This document shows, in pieces, positions 35,861 through 43,716 of a stretch of 64,000 bases of DNA. Position numbers and translations under genes: made by a program. The notes beneath the pieces are model-generated. The model had not been told where the DNA came from, did no database searches, and saw only the letters and a program-made list of their open reading frames with translations. Every line of letters begins with the position of its first letter. Within the stretch, counting starts at the first letter, position 1. Origin of the DNA: CAWKCE01 sp032127035 (GTDB lineage: Bacteria; Actinomycetota; Actinomycetes; JAHEKZ01); assembly GCA_963848085.1 (NCBI GenBank), contig CAWKCE010000004.1, forward strand, positions 310,001-374,000, read 5' to 3'.

Positions 35861-36651
35861 CCCCGGGTGTCCCACAGGCGCCACGCGAACGGCACTGCGA
35901 CCAGCCCCATCACCGCGCCTCCGACGAGCGCGACGGTCGGCCGGTCGAAGAACGCAGCGGCGGCGAGCACAGAGGAGGCGTACACCCACAGGAACAGCGC
36001 GGCCGGCTGGCCGCGTGGGACGCGGAACCGGGGAAGCAGGGCCAGCGCCCCGACGATCACCGTGCCGACGATGAACCACCCGGCGAAGTTGGTCGCCGGG
36101 ATGCCCGTGACGCCGGGTACCTCCGGGTCGGTCGTCAGCCACGTCCAGGCGCCGAGCTCGACCATCATGGGATCCAGAAAGACGTCCCATGCCATCAGGG
36201 CCCAGCCGCCGATCAGGGCAACCAGCCAGGTGGGACGCGCCAGCGTGGTGGCTACCACATAGGCCGGGTAGGCCATCATCGTCCAGGCCAGTGGCACGGC
36301 CACGGGAACGGTGCCCACGAGCGACGAACCGAGTGCGTCGGAGTATGTGTAGTCACCGAACAGGAGCCCAGTCTCGGTTCCGACGAGCTCGGCGAGCAGT
36401 CCGCCTCCGGCGGTGATCACCACCATTCCTAGGGCCCAGCCGACGCCGCGATGCACCCAGGCGTGGGCTGCGGATGCAAGGAAGAACACCACGACGGTTG
36501 CCGTGGCGAGTCGGGCGAGGGAGTCGTCGGCGGTCAGCGGGTAGGCGATCTGGAGCCCGACCACGGCCGCGGCCAAGGCCCACGTCACAAGCACCCCGAG
36601 GTTGCTTGCGCCGCGACGGGGTGTCGGTCCGGTGTAGTAGCGCTGGCTCAT
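35857..36651 (-). CDS. cruF: Carotenoid 1,2-hydratase-like membrane protein CruF
   Basis: A 264-aa membrane protein with seven or eight hydrophobic segments. 'AELVGTETGLLFGDYTYSD' and 'VPLAWTMMAYPAYVV', with 'DVFLDPMMVELGAWTW', match the CruF/DUF422 carotenoid hydratase family (bisanhydrobacterioruberin hydratase in haloarchaea, myxol hydratase in cyanobacteria). It adds water to the psi end of acyclic or monocyclic carotenoids. The start is ATG 36651, followed by the YYTGPTPRRG head. Its stop overlaps the glycosyltransferase start by 4 bases. Confidence 0.9.
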   Translation of the reverse strand: MSQRYYTGPTPRRGASNLGVLVTWALAAAVVGLQIAYPLTADDSLARLATATVVVFFLASAAHAWVHRGVGWALGMVVITAGGGLLAELVGTETGLLFGDYTYSDALGSSLVGTVPVAVPLAWTMMAYPAYVVATTLARPTWLVALIGGWALMAWDVFLDPMMVELGAWTWLTTDPEVPGVTGIPATNFAGWFIVGTVIVGALALLPRFRVPRGQPAALFLWVYASSVLAAAAFFDRPTVALVGGAVMGLVAVPFAWRLWDTRG

Positions 36652-36688
36652 GCCGCGCCAGGGTTCGTGGGAATCACAGACCGCGAGT

Positions 36689-37306
36689 CTAGGTGCCCGG
36701 TGGCGGTTCCCCCGAAGCCGACCGCCGGATCCGCGCCTGCCGTCGCGCACTCCGTCGGCGCCTGATGAGACGCCACAGCAGCAGAACCGTGGTCACGCCC
36801 GCGACCAGCAACGTGAACGCGATGCCGGCCGCAACCCAGGGGTAGGCGAAGGCCAGCGCGACCACGCCGGCCACCGTGAGGTCTTCGGACACGCTGACGC
36901 CGATGTTGCTGGCCGGCTCCGGTGAGGTGTTGACCGCAAGCCGCAGCCCGGACTTCACGGCGTGGCTCGCGAATGCCGTCGAGCCGCCGAGCGCCACGTA
37001 GAGGGCCTGCTGGAGCGTGGTCGCGTCGTCGGCGAGGAGGAGCCCGAGCGCGGCCCCGACGGAGGGACGGACCACCGTGTTGGCCGCGTCCCACGCGGAG
37101 TCGATGTACGGCACCTTGTCGGCGACGAAGTCGACCGCGGTCAGGATGCCGCAGACGACGAGCACGTCTGTCCGGGCGAGCGCGTCGGGCACCGCCGTGT
37201 CGGTCAGCCGACCCAGCAACCCCGTCAAGAACACCACCAGGTAGGGGTTGATGCCGCTGGCCCAGCCGCTGGTGAAGACCAGCGGCAGGAGATCTGCGAC
37301 GGGCAC
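36689..37306 (-). CDS. DUF4126 family membrane protein
   Basis: A 205-aa integral membrane protein. 'SGWASGINPYLVVFLTGLLG', 'DFVADKVPYIDSAWD' and 'ALGGSTAFASHAVKSGLRLA' are recognisable parts of DUF4126, which has about four to six helices and a basic tail. The family is often beside lipid or redox genes but is uncharacterised. It lies between crtA and cruF, with gaps of 3 and 37 bases, so it is in the same transcript and may be a part of the pigment locus. Confidence 0.85.
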   Translation of the reverse strand: MPVADLLPLVFTSGWASGINPYLVVFLTGLLGRLTDTAVPDALARTDVLVVCGILTAVDFVADKVPYIDSAWDAANTVVRPSVGAALGLLLADDATTLQQALYVALGGSTAFASHAVKSGLRLAVNTSPEPASNIGVSVSEDLTVAGVVALAFAYPWVAAGIAFTLLVAGVTTVLLLWRLIRRRRSARRQARIRRSASGEPPPGT

Positions 37307-37309
37307 GCG

Positions 37310-38017
37310 CTAGCCGCCTGCTGCCAACGGTCGACCGCGGTAGGTCCCCGCTGCCGCGACCACGTCGAAGCGGGCGAACAGCTCCTCGGCGTACCAGCCC
37401 AGCTCGCGGGTCCGTCGGACGACGGCTTGGTGCTCCGGCTGTTGGTAGGCGAAGCGGGCCAGGTCCTCGTCGGTCTGCCACACACTGAGCGTTCCTTGGA
37501 GGCCGACCGGCGCCTCACCGATCCCGAGTGACAGCAACAGGCCTGGGCTGCGGCGCAGCTCGTCGGACACTGGGCGGACCGACCGCCAGAACGCCGGAGC
37601 CAGACGGGGCCGGAGCCGGGCGCGGGTGAGTGCCACCACCAGGCCGGTGCCCGCCGTCCCCGTGGGCCGTCCGAACGGTTCGCGCCCCGACCAGCGGCCC
37701 TTCGAGGTGAACGGCTCGAGGACCAGTCGTAGCCTTTCCTGGCTCATCGCATCCCAGCGCTGGACCAGGCGGGACCTCTCGAAGCTGGCGGCTGCCTGGG
37801 GCGCGTCCCACACGGCGAGCACCACCCAGTGGGTCAGGTCGGCGTCAGTCACGGCGAACGTGCTGCCGGACCCGGTTCCGAGCAGCTTGGCGAAGGTCAG
37901 CCCGGGACGCTGCCGCAACGGCCTCCGGTCCAGTGCCATCCGGGTCACAGCGCGCGGGACCGACCGACCAGGAACACCCCACACGTGCACGGTCACGACG
38001 GGTGCGGCAAGCGACAT
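37310..38017 (-). CDS. CrtA-like (spheroidene monooxygenase family) protein
   Basis: A 235-aa protein with the plan of the spheroidene monooxygenase family: 'MALDRRPLRQRPGLTFAKLL', 'SGSTFAVTDADLTHWVVLAVW', 'GIGEAPVGLQGTLSVWQ' and 'RTRELGWYAEELFARFDVV'. CrtA puts keto groups on acyclic carotenoids in purple bacteria, using a haem-like cofactor bound by residues that I cannot assign here. Its place beside cruF makes a terminal oxygenation of the pigment likely. A minus-strand TACCCT sits 6 bases before the ATG. The 67-bp divergent region shares promoters with the acyltransferase at 38085. Confidence 0.8.
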   Translation of the reverse strand: MSLAAPVVTVHVWGVPGRSVPRAVTRMALDRRPLRQRPGLTFAKLLGTGSGSTFAVTDADLTHWVVLAVWDAPQAAASFERSRLVQRWDAMSQERLRLVLEPFTSKGRWSGREPFGRPTGTAGTGLVVALTRARLRPRLAPAFWRSVRPVSDELRRSPGLLLSLGIGEAPVGLQGTLSVWQTDEDLARFAYQQPEHQAVVRRTRELGWYAEELFARFDVVAAAGTYRGRPLAAGG

Positions 38018-38084
38018 CCTGCGAGGGTAGGGCGAGCGGAGGCGATTCGGCCTCCCGGACGCCGGCGCCGCCTACGCTGGGGTA

Positions 38085-39485
38085 GTGACGGCTTCTGCTG
38101 CGGAGCTCGCGTCTGCGACGCCGACGTCGCGTGACCGCTACGTCGACTTCCTGCGCGTCGCCGCGCTGGGCTGTGTCATGGTCGGGCACTTCCTGATGGC
38201 CGGCGTCGACCGGTTCCCCGACGGCTCTGTGTCGGTGAGCAACTCGCTCGTTGCCGTTCCTGAGTTGCGGGGTCTCACCTGGATCTTCCAGGTGATGCCG
38301 GTGTTCTTCGTCGTCGGTGGCTTCTCACACGCGGTCGCTCTGCGTTCCTTGCGACGGCGCAACGGGACCTACGCGGACTTCGCGGAGGCGCGTACCCGCC
38401 GCCTCCTGGAGCCGACCGCGGCCTTCGTGTCGTTCGGGGTCCTGGCTGCGGTCCTGGTGGAGCTGTCCGGTACCCCGGACCTGACGGTGGAGTTCGCGCT
38501 GCGCATCATCGGGCAGCCGCTGTGGTTCATCGGCATCTACCTGGTCGTCGTGGCCCTTGCGCCCCGGATGCTGGATCTGCACGAACGGTTCGGTATCCGG
38601 GTGGTGGCGGTGCTGGCGGCAGCTGTCGTGCTGGTCGACGTGGCGCGCATCGGGTTCGACGTCCCGTTCGTCGGGTACGCCAACTTCGTGGTGACCTGGT
38701 TGGCGATCCACCAGATGGGGTTCTTCTGGGCGGATGGGCGGCTGCTGCGGCGACGGGTCGCGTGGCAGCTGGCCGGGGTCGGGGGAGCGTCGGCGGTCCT
38801 CCTCGTTGCGCTGGGTCCGTACCCGTTGTCGATGGTCAGCCTGCCGGGGGAGCGGGTGTCCAACCTGGCCCCTCCGTCGGTCGCCCTGTTGGCGCTGGCG
38901 ACGTTCCAGATCGGCGTCATCGTCCTTCTGCGCGACGTCGGAAACCGCTGGCTGCAGCGGGCGCGGGTGTGGACCGCCGTGGTAGCGGCGAACGGTGTCG
39001 TGATGACGGCGTTCCTGTGGCACCTGACTGCCATCGTGGTCGTGAACGCGGTTCTCGTCGACTCCGGCCTGCCGTCGCCCACGGTGGGCTCGTTGGCGTG
39101 GTGGGGGTCGCGTCTCCCGATGTTCTTCGCGGTCCTCGCGGTCCTCGCGGTCCTCGTCTCCGTCTTCCGCCGGTTCGAGCAGCCGCGGTCGCAGCTGGTT
39201 CCGGGTCCCGCCCAACGCCGGTCCCACCGGGATGGGCGGGCCTTCCTGGGTCTGGTTCTGTCGTTCGTCGGGGTGCTGGGGTTCTCAGTCACCGGCTTCA
39301 GCGGGGCGACCACGCTGGCTACCGAGACGTTGGTGGTGGTCCCGGTCACCCCGTTCCTGAACCTGCTCCTGCTCGTCGGCGGCTGGTGGCTGGTGGAGCT
39401 GGCGGCGCGGCCGCCACGGTCTGTCGGATCAGCTGCACCGTCCGCTCCGGCTGGTCCCACATCGGGACGTGACCACAGCGGCTGA
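38085..39485 (+). CDS. Membrane acyltransferase (acyltransferase 3 family)
   Basis: A 466-aa multi-pass protein with about ten helices. 'RDRYVDFLRVAALGCVMVGH' gives the R-x(7-10)-H head of the acyltransferase 3 family, and 'MPVFFVVGGFSHAVAL' follows. These enzymes move acyl groups onto sugars, lipids and glycopeptides at the membrane. Here it faces the CrtA-like gene and could acylate the carotenoid glycoside, but no substrate can be read. TACGCT (38073-38078), 6 bases before GTG 38085, suggests a leaderless start. It overlaps the hydrolase on the other strand by 140 bases. The tract around 39128-39157 has three 9-bp units coding AVL repeats. Confidence 0.85.
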   Translation: MTASAAELASATPTSRDRYVDFLRVAALGCVMVGHFLMAGVDRFPDGSVSVSNSLVAVPELRGLTWIFQVMPVFFVVGGFSHAVALRSLRRRNGTYADFAEARTRRLLEPTAAFVSFGVLAAVLVELSGTPDLTVEFALRIIGQPLWFIGIYLVVVALAPRMLDLHERFGIRVVAVLAAAVVLVDVARIGFDVPFVGYANFVVTWLAIHQMGFFWADGRLLRRRVAWQLAGVGGASAVLLVALGPYPLSMVSLPGERVSNLAPPSVALLALATFQIGVIVLLRDVGNRWLQRARVWTAVVAANGVVMTAFLWHLTAIVVVNAVLVDSGLPSPTVGSLAWWGSRLPMFFAVLAVLAVLVSVFRRFEQPRSQLVPGPAQRRSHRDGRAFLGLVLSFVGVLGFSVTGFSGATTLATETLVVVPVTPFLNLLLLVGGWWLVELAARPPRSVGSAAPSAPAGPTSGRDHSG

Positions 39486-40191
39486 GCTTCACCCAGCGGG
39501 CGTGCGCCGGGGCGCCGTCGCGGATCTCGAAGGCGGAGGCGGGGAGGATGCGGTCCTGGTCGCCCCAGACCACCGTGACCGGGATGGACGCGGGGATGTC
39601 CGTGGCGTCGCAGTGACGGCCGTGGACCCCGGCGAGTGCCGCGGCCCAGCCACGCGCGCCGGCGTGGGCACGGACGGCGTCGAGGGCCAGCTGCGGGTCC
39701 ATGTCGGCGGCGTCGGCCGATGCGCTCCAGAAACCGATCGCGCGCAGCGGTCGGACCTTCAGCAGCGGAGCCGCGACCGGCGCGAGCGCACGGGACGCCC
39801 ACCGGTTGACGTGGGCCACGACGGGGATCACGTCACCGCGCCAGAACCCAGCGGGGGCCAGCGCGGTCACGCTCCGCGCCCGGCTGCGGCGGCCGAGCTC
39901 GAGGGCGACCCACCCACCCAACGAGTTGCCGACGACGTCGACCGGGACGCTCGTGTCGGGGCCGAGGGAGTCCAGCAGGGCGGCGACCGAGCCAGCCAGG
40001 CCGGCCGGTGCCGCGTCGGCACCCGGCGGCAGCGGCGGCGAGTCGCCGTGGCCCGGCAGGTCCACGGCGATGACGGTGAAGTCCTCGGCCAGCGCCGAGA
40101 CCACCGGCCGCCAGACCGAGCGGCTGCTGCCGAGGCCGTGGAGGAGCACCAGCGGCGGTCCGTGTCCTTCGATGGTGGAGGCCAGCGTCAT
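39346..40191 (-). CDS. Alpha/beta hydrolase fold protein
   Basis: A 281-aa alpha/beta hydrolase. 'LVLLHGLGSSRSVW' is the oxyanion strand-loop, GNSLGGW the nucleophile elbow, 'VWGDQDRILP' carries the acid and 'LSRCGHVPMWDQPE' the histidine. The start is set at ATG 40191, because the upstream frame crosses the 32-bp repeat and has no family features. The family covers esterases, C-C hydrolases and haloperoxidases. The 3' part overlaps the acyltransferase gene by 140 bases; such long convergent overlap is unusual, and one end may really be shorter. Confidence 0.85.
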   Translation of the reverse strand: MTLASTIEGHGPPLVLLHGLGSSRSVWRPVVSALAEDFTVIAVDLPGHGDSPPLPPGADAAPAGLAGSVAALLDSLGPDTSVPVDVVGNSLGGWVALELGRRSRARSVTALAPAGFWRGDVIPVVAHVNRWASRALAPVAAPLLKVRPLRAIGFWSASADAADMDPQLALDAVRAHAGARGWAAALAGVHGRHCDATDIPASIPVTVVWGDQDRILPASAFEIRDGAPAHARWVKLSRCGHVPMWDQPERTVQLIRQTVAAAPPAPPATSRRRAGAGSGTG

Positions 40192-40236
40192 GTCCCCATC
40201 ATCGACCAGCGCCGCTCCCGCGCCGCCCCAGGGGTC

Positions 40237-40316
40237 CATCGAGTGCACACCCCCAGGACAACTCTGACCATCGAATGCGCACGCGCAGGACAACTCTGGC
40301 CATCGAGTGCGCACTG
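40237..40316. repeat. 32-bp tandem direct repeat, about 2.5 copies
   Basis: Units begin at 40237, 40269 and 40301, each with CATCGA(G/A)TGC(A/G)CAC; the first two continue with CAGGACAACTCTG. The third copy is cut after about 14-16 bases. It sits in the 158-bp divergent region between the hydrolase and the DHFR-like gene. There are no spacers or cas genes, so it is not CRISPR. It may be a dispersed intergenic repeat or an operator array. Confidence 0.85.
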
Positions 40317-40349
40317 CCCCGGGCAGTCCGCCGTGGCTACTCTCCGGTC

Positions 40350-41015
40350 ATGAGCCGGCTCCGGGTGCACAGTCTCGCGATGTCCCTCGACGGCTACGTG
40401 GCAGGGCCTGCCCAAAGTGAGGACGACCCCCTCGGAGTGGGCGGGATGAGCCTGCACGACTGGGTGTTCGTCACGCGCACCGGTCGGAAGATCATCGGAC
40501 AGGATGGTGGCGCCACGGGGCTCGACGACGACCTCTTGGCCCGCGGTTTCGACGGCATCGGTGCCACCATCATGGGACGCAACATGTTCGGGCCCGCTCG
40601 TGGCGACTGGGGGCCAGAGCCGTGGCGGGGCTGGTGGGGTGACGATCCGCCCTTCCACCACCCGGTGTTCGTGCTGACGCATCACCCGCGACCGCCCCTT
40701 ACGCTCGGCGGCGGGACCACCTTCCACTTCGTCAGCGATGGCATCGAGTCGGCGCTCGCTCAGGCTGTGGCCGCGGCGAACGGCCGCGACGTCCGGCTCG
40801 GTGGAGGTGCCGCCACGGTCCACCAGTACCTGCGCGCCGGACTCGTCGACGACCTGCACGTGGCGGTCGTTCCAGTGCTGCTCGGCGACGGCGAGCGGCT
40901 CTTCGTCGACCTGGGCGAGTGGCCGCACGGATACGTCGCCGCGCAGGTCTCGAGCTCCGGTGCCGTGGCGCACTTCCACCTCACCCGGAAGCCGGGCGGG
41001 GCGGGCGCGGAGTGA
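40350..41015 (+). CDS. Dihydrofolate reductase/RibD C-terminal family protein
   Basis: A 221-aa protein. 'RVHSLAMSLDGYVAGP' and 'LGGGAATVHQYLRAGLVDDLHVAVVPVLLGDGERLF' are diagnostic of the RibD_C/YwjB reductase fold (NADPH site GGxxxxxxxL). No folate genes are near. Such proteins are usually annotated as dihydrofolate reductase family without proof of substrate. The start is ATG 40350, just after the 32-bp repeat. The cation transporter gene follows after 4 bases. Confidence 0.87.
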   Translation: MSRLRVHSLAMSLDGYVAGPAQSEDDPLGVGGMSLHDWVFVTRTGRKIIGQDGGATGLDDDLLARGFDGIGATIMGRNMFGPARGDWGPEPWRGWWGDDPPFHHPVFVLTHHPRPPLTLGGGTTFHFVSDGIESALAQAVAAANGRDVRLGGGAATVHQYLRAGLVDDLHVAVVPVLLGDGERLFVDLGEWPHGYVAAQVSSSGAVAHFHLTRKPGGAGAE

Positions 41016-41019
41016 CGTG

Positions 41020-41940
41020 ATGGGCGCCGGTCATGCGCACGGTCCGTCGTTGAGTGCCGGCGGGGCACACCGGCGCACGTTGGTGATCGTGCTCTGCGTC
41101 ACGGCCGCGGTCCTTGTCGCCGAAGTGGTCGGCGCGCTGCTCACCGACAGTCTGGCGCTCCTGGCCGACGCCGGTCACATGCTCACCGATGTCGCCGGGA
41201 TCGGGCTCGCAGTCTTGGCGGTCACGTTGGCCGCCCGCCCGGCCACGCTCGAGCGCACCTACGGTTACTACCGCCTGGAGATCCTGGCGGCGGTCGTGAA
41301 CGCGGTGCTGCTCCTCGCCGTGGCCGGGTTCATCCTGGTGGAAGCCGTGAGTCGGTGGTCGGACCCGCCGAACGTCGAGGGCGGGTTGATGCTCGTCTTC
41401 GCTTTCGTCGGGCTCGTCGGAAACGGCGTAGGACTGCTTCTCCTGCGCTCCGGGTCGAAGGAGAGCCTCAACGTCAAAGGCGCCTACCTCGAGGTGCTGG
41501 GTGACACGTTCGGCTCGGTCGCGGTGATCGCGGCAGCGGTCGCCATTGCGACCACGGGGTGGCTGCGGGCCGACGCCCTCGCCTCGGCTGTGGTGGCACT
41601 GCTGATCCTGCCGCGGACCTGGACGCTGCTACGCGAGGCGGTGGATGTCCTGTTGGAGGCCACGCCCAAGGGCATGGACCTGGGTGTCGTCCGGCAGCAC
41701 ATCCTGGACACGCCGGGCGTGGTGGACGCGCATGACCTCCACGTCTGGACGCTCACGTCCGGGCTGCCGGTGCTGTCGGTACACGTCGTGGTCGACGACG
41801 ACGTTCTGCGCGACGGAACTGGCGGCGTCGTCCTGGATGCACTGGGGGACTGCCTCGACGACCACTTCGACGTGGAGCACTGCACGTTCCAGCTGGAGCC
41901 GGTCGGGCATGCCGAGCACGAGCATGGCGCCCATCCCTGA
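41020..41940 (+). CDS. Cation diffusion facilitator transporter (zinc/cobalt/cadmium)
   Basis: A 306-aa CDF family exporter. The metal site in helix 2 is HMLTDVAG (H-x3-D), and the matching D in helix 5 lies in 'YLEVLGDTFGSVAV'. Six membrane helices fill the first about 200 residues, then a cytoplasmic ferredoxin-like domain contains 'DAHDLHVWTLTSGLPVLSVHV'. The extreme N- and C-termini are histidine-rich (GAGHAHG, EHEHGAHP), typical of zinc-type members. A GTG three bases upstream is an alternative start. No metal regulator is adjacent. Confidence 0.9.
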   Translation: MGAGHAHGPSLSAGGAHRRTLVIVLCVTAAVLVAEVVGALLTDSLALLADAGHMLTDVAGIGLAVLAVTLAARPATLERTYGYYRLEILAAVVNAVLLLAVAGFILVEAVSRWSDPPNVEGGLMLVFAFVGLVGNGVGLLLLRSGSKESLNVKGAYLEVLGDTFGSVAVIAAAVAIATTGWLRADALASAVVALLILPRTWTLLREAVDVLLEATPKGMDLGVVRQHILDTPGVVDAHDLHVWTLTSGLPVLSVHVVVDDDVLRDGTGGVVLDALGDCLDDHFDVEHCTFQLEPVGHAEHEHGAHP

Positions 41941-41992
41941 ACTTGCGCCGGCAGCACCGTCCCCGGAACAGTCGGATGCAAGACTCGCGGAC

Positions 41993-42433
41993 ATGGTCTC
42001 CAACTCTCCCTGGGGTGTCACGCCCAGGCAGAGCATCGACGCTGAGTGTGACCGGCGCGGCCGCCAGGCGGTGGTCGACGGCTGTATCGCGCTGGTGCGC
42101 GGCCAGGGCGTTGACCCGGACCTGCTCGACGCACTCGGCGGCCCAGGGGCTCGGAAGTTCTTCGACGGCCGGACCCACCAGGACGACTACTGGCTGCGGG
42201 TGTGGGGGGCGCGCGGGCTGCTGTGGGCCTGGGATCCGTCGGCTGCGGGCGCGATCGACGATGCGCTTGCCGACGAGGCGTGGCGGGTGCGTGAGATGGC
42301 GCTCAAGGTGGTGCGTCGACACCTGCTGGGGGACACGTTGCCGGTCGTCGTCCAGCTCGGCGGCGACCCCGTCGCCAGGGTTCGTGCTGCCGCGTCCCGC
42401 GCGCTGACGACGCTCACTGCTGCCGGGGCGTAG
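41993..42433 (+). CDS. HEAT-repeat-like hypothetical protein
   Basis: A 146-aa alpha-helical protein. 'RVREMALKVVRRHLLG' and 'DPVARVRAAASRALTTL' are the last two units of a HEAT/armadillo-like repeat, and 'LDALGGPGARKFFDGRTHQDDYWLRVWGARGLLWAW' (given in two parts: LDALGGPGARKFFDG and RTHQDDYWLRVWGAR) is a conserved block of a small actinobacterial family. Alternative in-frame starts lie upstream, inside the transporter gene. The ATG at 41993 best fits the family N-terminus (SNSPWGVTP). The function is unknown; such proteins usually mediate protein contacts. Confidence 0.75.
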   Translation: MVSNSPWGVTPRQSIDAECDRRGRQAVVDGCIALVRGQGVDPDLLDALGGPGARKFFDGRTHQDDYWLRVWGARGLLWAWDPSAAGAIDDALADEAWRVREMALKVVRRHLLGDTLPVVVQLGGDPVARVRAAASRALTTLTAAGA

Positions 42434-42439
42434 CGGCGG

Positions 42440-42961
42440 TCAGCCCTGCCGCACCAGGATGATGTGACCGTCGTCCTTGCCGTACCGGACGAACCCGCAC
42501 TTCTGCAGAACCCTGATGGATCCTGCGTTGTGCGCGGCCACTCCGGCGTAGAGCGGCCGGGTCGGATCCAGGTCGAGCAGGGCCGCCACTGCGTGAGTTG
42601 CGATGCCTCGGCCCCAGTACGCGCGCCCGATCCAGTAGCCGACCTCGCGGCGGCCCTCGAAGTCGAAGGTCATGACGTTTCCGGCGACGTCGCCATCCAC
42701 CAGAACGGTGCGGCAGGTGACCGAAGGGTCGGCCAGGATCTTCGTCCAGTGCGCCATGAAGGCGCCGTGGTCGCGGGCGGGGAAGTCAGCCATCCGATGT
42801 GCGACGGGATCGTCCTGGTGGGCGAAGAAGACGGCGAGGTCCTCGACGCGTACCGGCCGAAGCGAGGCGGCGATCGGAACGCCGCCGGCGTCGGGTGGCG
42901 TCACCACGTCTGGCTCCGGTTGCCGAGGCTGCCCGCCGTGGCCCGATGGTGACTGTGGCAA
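42440..42961 (-). CDS. GNAT family N-acetyltransferase
   Basis: A 173-aa acetyltransferase of the RimJ/RimL-like type. 'REVGYWIGRAYWGRGIATHA' is the acetyl-CoA pyrophosphate loop (motif A), and 'HNAGSIRVLQKCGF' is motif B. The first about 30 residues are proline-rich and probably disordered; a later start inside them is possible. It lies 6 bases from the end of the HEAT-like gene on the other strand and 27 bases after the YbaK gene on the same strand. The substrate is unknown. Confidence 0.83.
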   Translation of the reverse strand: MPQSPSGHGGQPRQPEPDVVTPPDAGGVPIAASLRPVRVEDLAVFFAHQDDPVAHRMADFPARDHGAFMAHWTKILADPSVTCRTVLVDGDVAGNVMTFDFEGRREVGYWIGRAYWGRGIATHAVAALLDLDPTRPLYAGVAAHNAGSIRVLQKCGFVRYGKDDGHIILVRQG

Positions 42962-42988
42962 CGTCGGCGGACCGGTGCGCGCATCTGC

Positions 42989-43474
42989 TCAGCCGACTTC
43001 TGCGGGCTGGCCCCCGGTGATCCGGAGCAGCTCGTCGTAGGTCGTGGGGAACACGGTGTGCGGGTGACCGGCGGCCGCCCAGACGACCGGATGGCGTGAC
43101 AGGTCGATGTCGACGAGCGTGCGCATGGGGTTGCGGTGTCCGATGGGCGCGACCCCGCCGATCGCCATCCCGGTGTGCTCCCGCACGAACTCGGCGGTGG
43201 CCTTGGTGACGCCGGGGACCTCCAGAACCGCCGCGAGCTGACCCAGGTCGACGCGGTGGCCGCCGCTGGCCATGACCAGGACCGGACGTCCGCCGGCGTC
43301 GAACACCAGGCTGTTGGCGATCGCCGCTACGTCGCAGCCGAGCTGTGCAGCCGCTGCAGCTGCCGTCGGGGCCGAGGCCGGCAGCTCGACGACCTGCCCT
43401 CGGGCTCCGGTCAGCCGCAGCTGCTCGGCCACCCGCTGGACGGTGGGGTGCGTGAGCACCGGTCCGGACGACAT
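42989..43474 (-). CDS. YbaK/EbsC family aminoacyl-tRNA deacylase
   Basis: A 161-aa member of the YbaK/prolyl-tRNA editing superfamily, which hydrolyses mischarged tRNAs (e.g. Cys-tRNA-Pro). 'CDVAAIANSLVFDAGGRPVLVMASGGHRVD' is the characteristic core (cited here as VAAIANSLVF and VLVMASGGHRVD). The catalytic lysine region is 'GVTKATAEFVREHTG', and 'GGVAPIGH' forms the substrate pocket. Start: ATG 43474, with GTG 43483 an alternative. It is divergent from the SOS cassette. Confidence 0.88.
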   Translation of the reverse strand: MSSGPVLTHPTVQRVAEQLRLTGARGQVVELPASAPTAAAAAAQLGCDVAAIANSLVFDAGGRPVLVMASGGHRVDLGQLAAVLEVPGVTKATAEFVREHTGMAIGGVAPIGHRNPMRTLVDIDLSRHPVVWAAAGHPHTVFPTTYDELLRITGGQPAEVG

Positions 43475-43509
43475 GGGCCGCACCGTACCCAGCGCCTCCC
43501 GCGGGAGTG

Positions 43510-43538
43510 TTGACGGACTGTCGGTGGGGGGCTTTACT
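43510..43538 (+). promoter_or_regulatory. Promoter of the SOS mutagenesis cassette
   Basis: TTGACG at 43510-43515 and TTTACT at 43533-43538 with a 17-base spacer form a good actinobacterial -35/-10 pair. Transcription would start at about 43545, directly before the LexA box. Confidence 0.7.
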
Positions 43539-43549
43539 GTGGATCTGGT

Positions 43550-43565
43550 TCGAACACCTGTTCGA
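43550..43565. promoter_or_regulatory. Perfect LexA (SOS) box
   Basis: TCGAACACCTGTTCGA is an exact match to the mycobacterial/actinobacterial SOS palindrome TCGAAC-N4-GTTCGA. It lies a few bases downstream of the predicted start site, where bound LexA would block polymerase. No second match is seen in this window. Confidence 0.9.
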
Positions 43566-43568
43566 ACA

Positions 43569-43648
43569 CCTCCCGGGCCCGGGACTCGCGGCCCGGCCCG
43601 GGAGGCCCCCGTCGGGCCGGGTGGACCTCGACCCCCGCCCGGCCCGAC
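43569..43648 (+). ncRNA. Twin GC-rich hairpins in the SOS cassette leader
   Basis: Hairpin 1: CCTCCCGGGCC (43569-43579) pairs perfectly with GGCCCGGGAGG (43595-43605). Hairpin 2: GTCGGGCCGGG (43611-43621) pairs perfectly with CCCGGCCCGAC (43638-43648). Both lie between the LexA box and the first start codon at 43717, so they would be in the 5' untranslated region. There is no T-run, so they are not classical terminators. They may control mRNA stability or read-through. Confidence 0.55.
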
Positions 43649-43716
43649 GACGGGGCAGCCAGCAGCACGGCACCGGCAGTACGGCGTGCCCTGCGAACCG
43701 GATGACGGAGGCGCGG

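Noticed and set aside
39346..40314. A longer N-terminus for the alpha/beta hydrolase (from 40314)
   Set aside because: The extra 41 residues come from the 32-bp repeat and have no family features; ATG 40191 starts the fold.
40237..40316. Possible CRISPR array
   Set aside because: The units are directly adjacent with no variable spacers, only 2.5 copies are present, and no cas gene is in the window.
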